Source: Lepisosteus oculatus (lineage: Eukaryota; Chordata; Actinopteri; Semionotiformes; Lepisosteidae). From it: a stretch of 64,000 nucleotides of DNA. Numbering within the stretch: the stretch's first letter is position 1; each line of letters starts with the position of its first letter. Made by a program: the position numbers and the translations under genes. This document shows positions 47,201 through 64,000 of the stretch, one piece after another. The notes under the pieces were generated by a model. That model worked only from the letters and a program-made list of their open reading frames with translations, was not told the origin of the DNA and made no database searches. Location of the stretch: the NCBI RefSeq assembly GCF_040954835.1, contig NC_090718.1, positions 11,485,532 through 11,549,531 of the forward strand. The letters are read 5' to 3'.

Positions 47201-49854
47201 AACAGACCAATATCCTGCTTGGCGTTGCTCTGTGCGAGAATGGAACAGCGTGTTCAGGTACAAGACCAGGGCCGAAAACAAACAAAAGCTGGCAAATACG
47301 ACACAGATACACACCGTGGTTCCTCATGTGGTCCCGAAGGAGCCTCTCTGTGGCAAAGCGCTTGGAGCAGTGAGAGCACTGAAACCGCTGTCCTGGAGAC
47401 CACAGAGAAAGCAAGGAGCGTAATAAGGTGATGAATGGAGAATTGGGGAAGGAGAAAGACACAGAAAAAAAGGGGATAAACAGTGAGAAAAAGTGCAAGG
47501 ATCTTCAGCAATCAAGACAAAGAACACCAGAGTTCTCCTACAGAACTCTGAATACGGACATCGATTGCCCAAAAGCAACAAATATTTATATACGTGATAC
47601 AAGAAACAAGTCAACTGAATATAATCAGGAATAAGGTTCAAATTTGATCATTTAAAACAAGATGAGCTGTGTCTCAGAATTAACCTTTTATTTTACAATT
47701 TACTGAAAGATCGACTGCATTGGGTTCAGACAATCCACATCAGACAACCGCCAACCCCACCCCTCCACATTGCTTGTTCAGCACTCCCCATCTCCCCCCC
47801 GCGGTCCCTTCCCCTTCGCTCACCCTCGATGGTGGTCTGCCGGCGGATGTGGTCGAAGAACTTGGTGTTGTTGGCGAACATGCCCCCGCAGGTGGGGCAG
47901 GCCACCACCTTCTCCTGGGTGTGGCTGCGCAGATGCTCTCGCAGTTTGAACCGGCCCTTGAAGGTCGCCTCGCACTCTGGGAGGACAGACAGACCACCAT
48001 CAGGCGCGCAGGCCGGGGCCCAGTGGAGACGCCCCCACCTCCGCAAGCAAAGAGAGAAAAGCAGAGAGACTGAGCGCCAGCGAACGCACAGGAAAGCCTC
48101 AGGGAATCTCACCCTCACCTTTCCACCCACAGCGCAGCACAGGCTCCTCCTTGCTGGTGGACTTGAGCTCCATACACAGGCCGTGCATTTCCACATGGCG
48201 GTAGAACCATTCCGGGTTCTCAAAGGAGGCCTGCTAGAGAAAAGTAAAAACAGTTCGTATGATTCACGCTGTGGGCAGCCTCACTTAACTCTGTACGGCA
48301 GGGTCTCAAAATCTGCGAGGGTTCAGTGCAGAGAACATTAGCTAACAGCCACGTTCACATATAAAAGTTACCAAGTCCACTCCTATACTGCCACATTATG
48401 TACTACAAGATATAGTTTGTAAGATTAAAAGACATAAGGTACCCTTCCATATACAGTACTGGCTTTAAGTTAAAGTAGCTCGGATGAACTAAAGCAAACA
48501 ACAGTAATCACAAAATTATAGTAATCCACTAACATAAGCAACATGAATCCCTCCTCTGCATTCAGTGGATGCCTGCGCTTTCTCTCTCGGCCCGTGTCAA
48601 GAAAAGGGCAATAAAACTATCAGTGAGCTTGTCATCTCCAGCCTGTCATTCCCCGCGCTGCATACAAGACCTCGTCGGCCAGACCGAATCGTGAGCTAGC
48701 GAATTTGCAAATGTTAAATTTGCAGGTGCCGAGACCCTACCATACGATCCCTCTTCTCTCATGCTGCAGGCCAAGTCCCACCATCCCACAATCTGCTAGG
48801 CTGCACACACTGTACTCCTCCCCCCTCCCACAGCCCCTTAGTCCCTGCTCCCCCAATCCCTCGGGACAGAGGGATACATCCCACCTCCCCTCCTCACCTC
48901 ACAGTGCTCCCACTGGCACAGGAATTTATCCAGGATCTCGGGGACGATGTTGCGGTTCTGCAGGTCCAGGGTGCAAGTGCCCAGGTCGGGCTGGCTCTTC
49001 AGGATGCTCTGGCCCCACTGCTTCAGCTTGGTGTGGTAGCAGTGGAAATAGATGTGCCTCACCAGCTCCGTGGGGTTTTCCAGCGAGCAGAACCCACAGT
49101 CCCGCCACAGACAGCTGCGCTCCTCTGGAACAGGAACACCAGCAAACACGCCCCGCGTGGGACTGTGAAACTCTCTACCGAGCATTGAAACCCCAGCTCC
49201 ACTGGAACTGTTTTCCTTTCACCTGCACACTCCGGCGAGAGATCAGCCTTATTTTAGTGAATTCTATATCCAGCTCTCATCAATTTAGATTTCATAAAAC
49301 ATTCACTATTTTAACTCTGCATTACAAGCCTTTTATTCAGACATCAAGTGCGCAACAGACAAAACTGTAAAAATACAGTTAACCGGTTAAACGCAAATGT
49401 TAAAACCTATGGAAGCTTTTTAGCACCACAAGAGAAAAATATACTAGTTTAAACGCAAAATTGTTTCTCATTTTAAAGCAATGTTATCTCATTTAAATGC
49501 ATTTTTTCCCCCCGTGGCACCAACAAGCTTCTGTAAAAAATCTTCTTCAAATCTAGATGCTGCTGTGAGATTTACAATCTTCTCCACTGATGGCAGAGTT
49601 GTCCCACATCTCTCCGAATTACAATGCCTTTACAGATCACCCAGTAAAAGAAGCACCTGGTATGAGACACTCCCCCTTCCCAATCCCAAAATCTCACCCA
49701 GCATCTCGCTCTCCTCGGCCTCCAGCTGCAGAGATTCCAGATGTTCCCCCACATGCTGACAGAATTCCTCCATCCTGGTGAAAGTGGCCTGGCACGGTCC
49801 CCACTCACAGCCCAACTGCACCTCTTCCCTCCTCGCACGCTTTCCAGGAGCCAT
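44281..49854 (-). CDS. hinfp: Histone H4 transcription factor (HiNF-P)
   Basis: Nine coding exons: 49,854-49,698; 49,124-48,898; 48,230-48,119; 47,976-47,824; 47,392-47,315; 46,537-46,417; 45,830-45,692; 45,401-45,277; 44,767-44,281 (1,599 nt, 532 residues; human 517). The exons encode about ten C2H2-type fingers: '[10 protein letters not shown]', '[11 protein letters not shown]', 'CQWEHCEASF', '[20 protein letters not shown]', '[17 protein letters not shown]', '[20 protein letters not shown]', '[17 protein letters not shown]', '[20 protein letters not shown]', '[20 protein letters not shown]' and '[20 protein letters not shown]'. An acidic and glycine-rich tail follows, with '[17 protein letters not shown]' and '[12 protein letters not shown]', the conserved end of HINFP. 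The human factor binds histone H4 promoters and acts with NPAT at the G1/S transition in the nucleus. The ATG chosen ([14 protein letters not shown]) matches the human N-terminus; an acceptor 12 bases upstream implies a separate non-coding first exon. Exon 3 has a TAGCAG double acceptor. All splice sites are canonical. Confidence 0.96.
46636..46745 (-). repeat. Dispersed repeat end in a HINFP intron
   Basis: On the - strand: 'cctgaagaaggctccacagt', 'gaaacgttgtgattctttt' and 'cagcctggaataaacctt'. This phrase is common in fish genomes as the end of an interspersed element, possibly Penelope-like, but the class is uncertain. Confidence 0.5.
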
Positions 49855-50880
49855 CACATCTGGGCCCTGGGAAGAGCAGAACCACCAGCCCATCAGAACC
49901 GAGCTCTGCCGGCAGAGGGTCGCACGCAGCTCTTAATCGTGGTGCCCATATACGTTCACTAAAACATTAGAAACTTTCCACGACGATGTCAGATTAAGTT
50001 AATTGCACATTACTTTGCAGTTTTAAGTTGTTTATATGCTATACTTCAGCACTTTAAACATTAGTCGTCCGGATTAAGCGCATATATTTTTTAAAATATA
50101 TATATATACAGTATTTCTTTTCCAATAGACGAAAAGAACAAGTCTTTTAATAACTTCCAACAAACCCTCACTTAAAATAGATATCGACGGGAAAGTATAT
50201 TTCCCTGCTGTATTCATTTGTATTGGAAAGTCACACAATTCACGAGTTTTTGGGATTAGGGGTGAAAATGATTAAAATCCCACATTACACGGTTGGTTCC
50301 ACACCAGAGACCGCCTGATTTTGTCAAATGCAGCACGATTTCTTAATAAGGAAGTGACGAGCCGTACTGTATTGATGTTTTACGGAAAAATAAACAATAA
50401 TATTTCTACATTCTACATACTATTTTAGGCATGCTTTCCTAAAATTTCGATGCTTAATGCAAATGCATCCAAACCCTGATATACGCGATTCTAAACTACT
50501 GTACAACATCGCATTATGGGCAGATTTATCAAATATTGTTAGCTGCAGAAAACCTGATTTGAAAAACCGGTTCTTTCCTTACGGCATGAATGACTCATTT
50601 CAACACGGCGATATGCACGTTTGCATTCAACAATCGAGAAACCCCTCTCTTAATGCTAATAAACATTATTTTATACAACAGAAGGAAGTTTAACTTTTAA
50701 ATCGTGTCAGACCCTCGCCAGAGTTATAAGTAACTCAATATTATCGTGAGGGCATTTAGGTACAACGGAAAGCACTTTTGACCACTATGCAATCTCTAAG
50801 AAAAACGTTTACGTGATATAAAATCACATAATTGAAAAGGGAAAGCCAAACTAAATATCAGATGCTAAAAAAACAACATT
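49855..50880 (-). other. 5' UTR intron region of HINFP
   Basis: Upstream of the coding start there is a 12-base untranslated piece and then a good acceptor (ctcttcccag, ending at 49,867). This AT-rich kilobase is therefore probably the first intron, with the non-coding exon near the CCAAT-rich block beyond 50,890. Confidence 0.45.
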
Positions 50881-50889
50881 TCCAGTTCC

Positions 50890-51130
50890 TACCTCCACCT
50901 CACTTCAAGTGTCCACCCCCTTCTCCCGCACAATTCAACATTGACCGACTCCCACTTTCAGCTGTAACCAATCGTGTTTGAAAGCTTATCGTAACTGGCA
51001 AACGCCCTGTCCAATGGGAAGGTGCATTTAACTGCTGCTGTAGCTAATTGGATAAACCGGATACATGCTCAGGACCAATAGAAGTCTTAGGAAGGAAAAC
51101 AGTACGTCTGCTAGATTTTCCCCCCGAGAA
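50890..51130 (-). promoter_or_regulatory. Candidate HINFP promoter with four CCAAT boxes
   Basis: Four CCAAT motifs occur within 112 bases: CCAAT at 50,968, 51,011 and 51,075, and ATTGG at 51,047. There is no TATA box. Clusters of spaced, mixed-orientation CCAAT boxes are typical of cell-cycle and housekeeping promoters bound by NF-Y. The position about 1.1-1.2 kb upstream of the HINFP ATG fits a spliced non-coding first exon. The assignment is inferred from position. Confidence 0.5.
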
Positions 51131-51171
51131 ACTAGGGTCAATGAATGTGATTGAATGAGGTTCCCAACAGC

Positions 51172-51204
<33 letters not shown>

Positions 51205-54092
51205 TGAATTAACATCATTAGTTGAAGAACATATTCAAGAAAATGGGGGTTGTACTGTGTGTGTTGTCCCACACATGAAGTCATGAATTGGGCGAGAAAT
51301 ATCGGGATTGATGAAATCTTTTCACGAAAAAACTAATACGCGCTAGCAAGTGGTTAACTTGTGCAATGCACTGCCTTTCCAAGCGTACCGAGCACGGGTT
51401 TCAGGAGAATCTTTCAAATGGAAACCCTCACGGGCAACATATGCCTGCTTATTAGTCTGCCAAGAGAAACTGGAAAGTGCATCAACAGTGAAAAGCAATA
51501 GAATGACAACTAACTTGGTCATTTAAAACGTTACAATATGGACAAGTGTTAAAAAAATCTTCAAACTGATAAGATAATTGTATTGACAAAATTGAAAATA
51601 TGCACTGATGTTACTTAAATGGTTTCAGATATGTTGAAAAGCCAGTTTCACACTGTACTATATTCTGCTCCTTTGCCTGGGTTCTACCAGGTTTCACGGG
51701 TTATCTTAGTGAGTAAAACCTACAAACGGTGCTAATACAGATCATCTCTTAGTTTCAGCTGATTTGAAGAAGGCCATTAAGATTCCAGGGTGGAATGAAA
51801 AGCAGAAGACATGTTTCCCCTCCAGGACAAGGAGTGCATTTCAGCACTGTAGGGGTCTGGTTTTTAGTGTGCCTGAACTACATGCAGTACAGTTAATGCT
51901 CCATGTGACCACTTTATTCTAGGTTGGTGATCTGTTGGTAGTCAGGGAAATGCATATATTACTCAGGAAGACTTTTTAACTGCAAAAGTGATATTCTGGC
52001 ATTTGAGAAGTGGCTGGATACGATTTTCAGATTACTTCACTGCAAACAATCAGGTCTGCACAGTGGATCTTTTGCTTGTAAGCTTTCCTGCGATACAGCT
52101 GCCAGAGCCAACCAGTTCATAATGCCTGTGAAGTCTGGCTTTCTGGAATGGTTTACACCTTGGGACCTTAAACTATTTAGGAGGTGGGAGGTGCCGAAAG
52201 CCTGCAGTTCCCTTATCCTGTAAAACCTGGAGGCTCCTGGATTGCCAGTTAGATAATTGTTCTGCTGCTTGTACTTGTAATGATCTAATGAAACAAACTG
52301 GATCAATAGAACACTTTTCACAGGTCTGCAGCTGTTGATAACTGCTTGATTCAGGTCCTTGATGATGATGATGACGATGATAATAATTGCTTACACTTAT
52401 ATCTGTTTCTTACTTACAGTCATTCAATGGGGTCAAATGGACTGCATATTCATATTCAGTGTTGTTTGCGACTCAGGACGGCGCAATGCTCAGTAAGATG
52501 TTGGAGACTCATGATTGTAAATGTTTAGACAGAAGCCTGTATTCCAAGGATGTCCAACACCTGGTCCTGGATGGTCACTATGCTTAGGTTTTCTGGATCT
52601 CTTTAAAGAAGCAGCACCTACAGTATAAAGCTGAAAGAAGCTGTTAAATTGGGCGGCCTTACTAAGAAACTAGCTGATTGAGCACTTTAAGACCTGAGCT
52701 GGAGTGAACACCAGCAGATCCTGAACCTCCGGGATCAGGATAGAACAGACCTGCAACAGTCACTGGGCTGGTGAAGCTGCAGTCAATTCTACACGTAGAA
52801 GTGGCCCAGATCCTCAAGGGTTAACTGGAAGGGATACTTACAGTAGCACAGAAACCATACATCATGGGGGCGAAGCATTTCATTAATTTCTTCATGAGCT
52901 AAATATTCAAGGTGGAAAAGGTCAAAAACACAAACCACTTTAAGGTGATTTGATGATGCCTTCGTTATTTCTAACATCTGTAATGTTTTTTGTTTACATA
53001 CCACAGCGTTGTCGATTTGTGGCAGAGCAGGAGAAGGCCAGTGCAGCTATAGGTTTTAATTCCAGCATCTCTCACCTATGTACAGCCCCTGATTATTGAC
53101 TTAACTGGACTAATGCCAAGGCGTCTCCCAGTCCAACAGGTCACGCCTAAGTGTGTTAGAGAGCCAGCGGCCACACAGACCCTCCAGGAGCTGCACTGGT
53201 CTAACAGAAGAGATGAATGCCCCAGGTCTGACCGCTTTTCTGTATATCTTAAAAAGATACAAACTGGAATCCAGTTGTAAAAACTTTAAGATCTGGGCTG
53301 GCAATGCATCGACATTAGCAAAGGACACAGAAGATGAAGACAACATACTCAAAGCATATAAATAAGGTGATGAATGTGCAGAGCACATTAGAAAAATACT
53401 TTAATCCAAAATTAGTATGATACATTTTCTAAACTCATAATTTTATGGCATGTCGAGTTTGAAAATCTGTGTATACATGCTGGATGGTTCCCATAACTAA
53501 CATTTTCTGTTTTTATCCCTAGTTGTGGCCACCCATCTGGATACGAGATGGAAAAGGGCTGTTAGTAGGCCACGCCGTCATGTTTTCACCCAGGCGTGTG
53601 ACTGACTCAGTCTCTTATTCCTGGACTGCTGGGGGCTCATCTTGGACGACAGCAGTCAACAGAGACAGACCTGGGACGAAGATGGCACAGACCCAAGTGT
53701 AGGGTGGGGGGTCTAGATTAAGCCAGACAAAAACAAAACCCTTCAGGACTCACTTTTATTCCAGCGGTTTGATAGGCAGGTTTCTGACTTCCTTCTTTAA
53801 GCTGCAGGCGCCAAAGTCCAAATCATCTCATGACATCTAAGTTCAGCTATGAGCAAATTGACTTGCGAGGACAGAGAGCAGCTAAGAACATTGCAACGAC
53901 GTCAGAAACGTACACCACACTAACACCCGATCAGGAACAAAGATACAAGGAGTAAATAAAAAATCAAACAAACATAAACAACATTCAGGATTTTCACAGT
54001 AGTAGACAGTTACGTTTTTCAAACAAAAAAAAAAAGACAAATGTGGATTTTTCTCTTCCCAACCCTTTCCCAGGGGTCCCTCTGTGTGGCGT
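51131..54092. other. Spacer between HINFP and DPAGT1
   Basis: It holds an (ATT)n microsatellite at about 51,173-51,204 and otherwise unique sequence. The right end contains the 3' UTR of DPAGT1, with a - strand AATAAA at 53,755-53,760, about 330 bases past the stop codon. No further gene is supportable. Confidence 0.5.
51173..51204. repeat. (ATT)n microsatellite
   Basis: About ten uninterrupted ATT units just upstream of the CCAAT-rich block relative to HINFP transcription. Confidence 0.9.
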
Positions 54093-59832
<5,740 letters not shown>

Positions 59833-62800
59833 TTTTGCAGAACACGTCGGCTGATCTTTATAAACACTGATATTAGGCTCCAGGCGAAACCGTCAAAAAC
59901 AGAAAGCTAACGCAAAACGGAATTGTCTTTTTTTTTCACTCCTAGGTGTCCTACGTCTGCTGTTAGCAAGGCTCATCTGAACTTGTACAAATGTTGTCCG
60001 TTATCTAGCGGCTGACATCGTGTTAGTCTGCGTTACGTAGCCCTAGGGGCGTCCAACTTTGAACTAGTTTTAGCTACCACGTATCTTAATCTAGCCCACG
60101 TAGACAGTTTTCTGTCATTTATTCCTAAAGACTGAAGGTCATTTGACACCATTTATAAAGCTTTTTCTAAATGTACATGTTACAATTTACAACCGTCCAC
60201 TTATATTTCCATGTTGTGCATTTTTTCATTCAGTCCACTTTTTCTCCGGATACTTATTCCCACATTGACGAGAGCTCCTGTCGTGACCCTCTTCCAAATT
60301 CATACGCAGCTCATCCAAAAATCATAAAAAAGTGATGACAAGCGCTAGCATTAATGGCATGATCGAGTGTCATTCAGACAGACGGGAGAAATTATTCCAC
60401 AGTAAATTGCAACTTGACAGCTAATACAAAGGTTCTCGATCTCCGCCCTTGTTCCTAGTCGAGCCCTGGGACCGCTTCCCTAGTTACACGTCTACTTCCG
60501 ATAATATTTTTGCTTTCATTAAAAAGCTGTATGGTTGTTCCAAACCGTTATTTTAACGCATGATATATGGAAAAGAGGCTATATCGCTGCCATGTTTGTT
60601 TGGACTCTCACATTCTGCTTAAAATCTTGTAATTCCCATGAAAACGTCGCATTGCCCTCGCCGGACACATTTGGTGGTTGCACCGTGAAGGAAGTCGTTG
60701 TGTTGTCCTGTCACTCTGCTGGCACCTGCTGTTCTACGGCGAGAAATACTGCAGTTTTTGAATTACGCGTTAGGAAGTGCGAAAAAACTGCTTTCTGACC
60801 ATTTTTGAAGTCTTTGTCGATAAAGAAATTGTAATATGTGGTCTTCTTTGTGATTTACATCAGGAGCTGCATTAAATTTGCTATTAGATATTAGAGGCAT
60901 TAGATATTGCCTTTACTTTTTTTTGTTAATTCTGCGAAAGACATTTCTAATGTGTAGCATCCCCCCATTTTCCATGTAGGGGAACTGTGCAGCAACACAC
61001 CCTACTTTTTAACGATGTAAAGAAAAGAATGTAAAGAATGTAAAGAAAACAAATCGGCACACATCAAGTTTCATGTTATGCTTGAGCACAGTTTTCTCTG
61101 GCTTCTGTGCCTTTTGCCAGTCAGGAAGCGAGGAAATGAACGTCGTGGAAATCTACCGAGTCAGAGAGCAAATCTTGTTAAAGGAGAACCCATTTCTCTT
61201 GTCATTGATCCGTATACAGTTAGCTAAATTAACCCCTTCCAAGTATATTGTACCATTTATTGAACAGCCTGCACACATTGTTTTCTTAAGCCTCGGTACC
61301 TTGTTCATTATTTTAGAAGATACCAATTTGAACTGCTGAAATTATCGACTTAATGAGAAGCAGATTTGCTTGTACAGTGTAGACTGTTAATCGCATTGAC
61401 CTTGACTCGTTATAGACAGTTTTGAATATATTAACTACAAGGCCAATTATGCGCTATGTCTCTGGGGTTAACTGAAATGGGGGGTGAATTGAGATAATTC
61501 CTTTCTCATAAAGTACTACACATTTTCATTATGTTTTTTTTTAATAACCTGGACCAGCGGGCTCCATAACTCGTAGCTGTTGCTAGAAGACGCCCGAAAG
61601 GTGCTTCCAGAATTGAAAGTGCACTGAAAATGTTTGATGCCAAGACCTAAATTGCATTGAATTGCGACTGTCCTTGAAAGCACTACTCCTCAAAACGCAT
61701 TGTCGTTACTGCACGATTGGTAAAGTTGCTCAAAAGCATTCATTACCCTTCTAGAAAATGAGTACCATTTGGTTTCTCAGTACTGTAATTATTTGGGCGG
61801 GGATCTTTTTTTTTAACACCTACACGGTTTGCAAGTGTCCTACTAATGCCTACGCGAGTAGCTGCCACTATGGACGTGGTTGAAAAAGTGTGCCTGCCCC
61901 TTTAACTGTGTGCTGTGCGCTCTCTGTTGTGCTGCGATTTGACAGCTCTGCGTCCTGCGCATTCCCGATTATGGCCCTCTGACTACGAGAGGGCTCCAGT
62001 CGCTATTCCGGGAGCGCTGTTCACAGGGACTAGCAGCCTCTGAGGATACCAACCGTATCGTTTTCGGCTGAAGTGGAAACCGTAACTATACAAGAAAACA
62101 AGGAGTTAAGATTACAGCTTCCTCGCTGGGTGTTCGGCACTGTGGGCACAGCCCGGAGACGAAGAGTAAGGGGGGAGAATTTAAAAAGGAAGATATATAC
62201 AAAATAATGTATCTAAATTATTACTAGTGTCGTGCTTGCTCTACAGACGCTGGCATTACTGCGTATTAAACCTTGACAATGATTTTTTTTTGTTAAAAAA
62301 GGAAAACTGGTTGCATAGGTTGCCGTTTAGATGTAGCGTTCGTAAATAATCCTAACCCACTAGCTATTAATGATACTGTAACTACTGACGCGATTATATT
62401 TGATGGACATTTGTGGTTATTATTTGAACACGGCTACAACAAAAACAAAAAAAAACATCCAGGGGTGACAATATCGATATAACCCACGTTGCAGCTAATA
62501 CTATCAAATCAACTACGCAAATTCCGTGCATCAATGGAATATTACACAAGACCGAGGGAGCGGGTCTGAATGTGGATTCTGAAAATGTGGGACGTTAACC
62601 GGAGCAATGTAAGGCGATATAACCTGGACGGACTGAAACACCTGCGCTGGTAAATTCTCAAGACTAAAAGTGGTCAGTGGGGAAACTGGTTTTCACACAC
62701 ACAAAAAAAACCCACGAGCGAGACAACGAAACGAAGGGTAGACACAGAAGACGGATTTTTTTCATTCTTTCATTATTTTTTTGTGCACTTTGCATACTGT

Positions 62801-63409
62801 ACCTCAGCCATGCATCTTTCTCGACGTCAAGAACATGACGCCAGGACCCCAGTTGTCTAAACACACGCGAAACTCTCGACAGGAGAGGAAGACTTTATTT
62901 CACTCTTGGTCACAAATAACCAGGGCGACCCCAGAAAGCGCCCTGCAGCTGAAAGTGTGCCGGAGACCACCGAATATGCGAATATTAAACACAGAGACAT
63001 TTAATGACATTGTTGCATTAACGTAAGCCTGTGAGAATATTTGTGTATTAACGCACGTTTATCTATCGTACATCATAAATGATATGAATATACATTACGT
63101 TTACCGCACTGTTCATACATTGAATGCTGTATATTATTTAACTCACGCTCAGCTATAGGTTCATTTCGGATGCCCTTTTCAAACATCGGATGTCTAATTC
63201 AAACATCCTTTGCCATTCCTATAATTTGTGACTGCGCCCCAGATGACTGACATATTTCATTTTATCATCATCCTAAGGACATCGTGAAGAACAGAAGGAA
63301 AAAGAAGCAGGCGTTCTCTTTTTTTTTTGTTTTGGCTTTTGCTGAATTCGCACTCGGACTGCACGTCAAGCATCAGCTCCCAGTACTTGGATAAGGGTGG
63401 ATATTAAGC
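59833..63409. other. Divergent spacer between DPAGT1 and C2CD2L
   Basis: 3.6 kb with no further gene. The left end should carry the DPAGT1 promoter (59,840-60,060, moderately CpG-containing, no TATA). 61,900-62,170 is GC-richer ('gcgtcctgcgcattcccgat', 'attccgggagcgctgttcac') and ends near a donor-like 'gacgaagag|taagg', so it may be the C2CD2L promoter and first non-coding exon. The middle is AT-rich unique DNA. Confidence 0.45.
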
Positions 63410-64000
63410 ATGGCACTAGTACGGCTTCAGGATGTCAGCTGGTTCCTTTTAGTTGCGCTCTTCTTCGCCTCCGTCCTGACTGTCCTCTCGTGGCTGGTGC
63501 AGTATTCGAGGGGAGTATTGCGGCGGCGGACCGGCCGGCTGGGCTACCAGCGCAGCGGCTCGGTCTCTGTGCCCGGGACCGCACCTCGCCAGATCCGCGC
63601 CGGGGGCGTGTGGGGCTCCCTACTGAAGCTGGGGTTCGGGCTGGACGGAGGAAGCGGGGTCAGCGGCGAAAGCGAGGCAGGGGTGAAGGGCCTGTTGTCA
63701 TCCCTGTTCGCCTTCAAGTCGTTTCGGGAGAACTGGCAGCGGACCTGGGTTCGAGCCCTCAACGAGCAAGCGTGTCGGAATGGGGTGAGTGTGTGACATT
63801 CCCAAAGCGGGCGGGGGATCTTGGTGTGATGCCGGATGAAGACGCAATATCCTTCAAACGGACATCATTATTGAATAGGTAGATATTTCGGACTGCCTGT
63901 CAAAATGAATGCATTTCTATTCATACAGTATGTCAGCTTCAAATGTTTTCTTTGGGAAAATGAATTAAATGTCTCTTTTTTTTACCTTAAAGCATCGCTG
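63410..64000 (+). CDS. c2cd2l: C2CD2L (TMEM24), first coding exon; gene continues past the window
   Basis: Coding exon 1 is 63,410-63,784 (125 codons, phase 0), ending at the donor AATGGG|gtgagt; the rest to 64,000 is intron. Residues about 9-31 form the N-terminal membrane helix ('SWFLLVALFFASVLTVLSWL') that anchors the protein in the ER. A variable Gly/Arg/Ser-rich linker follows, then the highly conserved 'GLLSSLFAFKSFRENWQRTW' and 'VRALNEQACRNG', which in human TMEM24 precede the lipid-binding SMP domain. The human protein moves phosphatidylinositol at ER-plasma membrane contacts and supports insulin secretion. The SMP, C2 and C-terminal polybasic regions lie beyond the window. The start codon is the first ATG of the frame and gives the membrane helix directly. 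Confidence 0.95.

Overview
The window reads as nuclear DNA of a ray-finned fish. It holds spliced protein genes with vertebrate exon phases, long AT-rich noncoding stretches, and fish-type interspersed repeats: 5S-derived Deu-domain SINEs with an L2-like tail, tRNA-derived SINEs, a Tc1-like end and LINE 3' ends. The 5S-Deu-L2 type of SINE and the modest intron sizes would fit a non-teleost such as a gar or bowfin, but that placement is inference.

Layout. Positions 1-18,570 contain no gene I can support; they hold unique AT-rich DNA, four 5S-Deu-L2 SINEs, a LINE 3' fragment, a Tc1-like remnant and two CpG-richer patches. Positions 18,577-36,110 hold a tandem array on the + strand of four related four-exon genes (A-D). 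Each encodes a small secreted protein made only of the C-terminal beta domain of transcobalamin / intrinsic factor (DUF4430 type) behind its own signal peptide. A, B and C look intact (138, 139 and 139 residues); D is divergent and broken. Positions 37,608-40,135 (- strand) hold a five-exon gene for a small secreted cysteine-rich protein with one sushi (CCP) domain, which I cannot name. Positions 44,281-49,854 (- strand) are HINFP, 54,093-59,832 (- strand) are DPAGT1, and 63,410 to beyond the window end (+ strand) is the start of C2CD2L (TMEM24).

How they fit together. HINFP, DPAGT1 and C2CD2L are housekeeping or signalling genes that are also neighbours in mammals (human 11q23.3), so the right third is a conserved syntenic block with one order difference. 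The beta-domain array is the lineage-variable part. All four copies share a core promoter with the TATA motif exactly 55 bases before the ATG, and share exon phases. B and C also share nearly identical spacers, which points to recent unequal exchange. In transcobalamin-family proteins the beta domain closes over cobalamin bound by an alpha-helical barrel. No barrel is encoded here, so whether these secreted beta domains bind a corrinoid, another ligand or a partner protein is open. This array and the unnamed sushi protein are the most interesting content.
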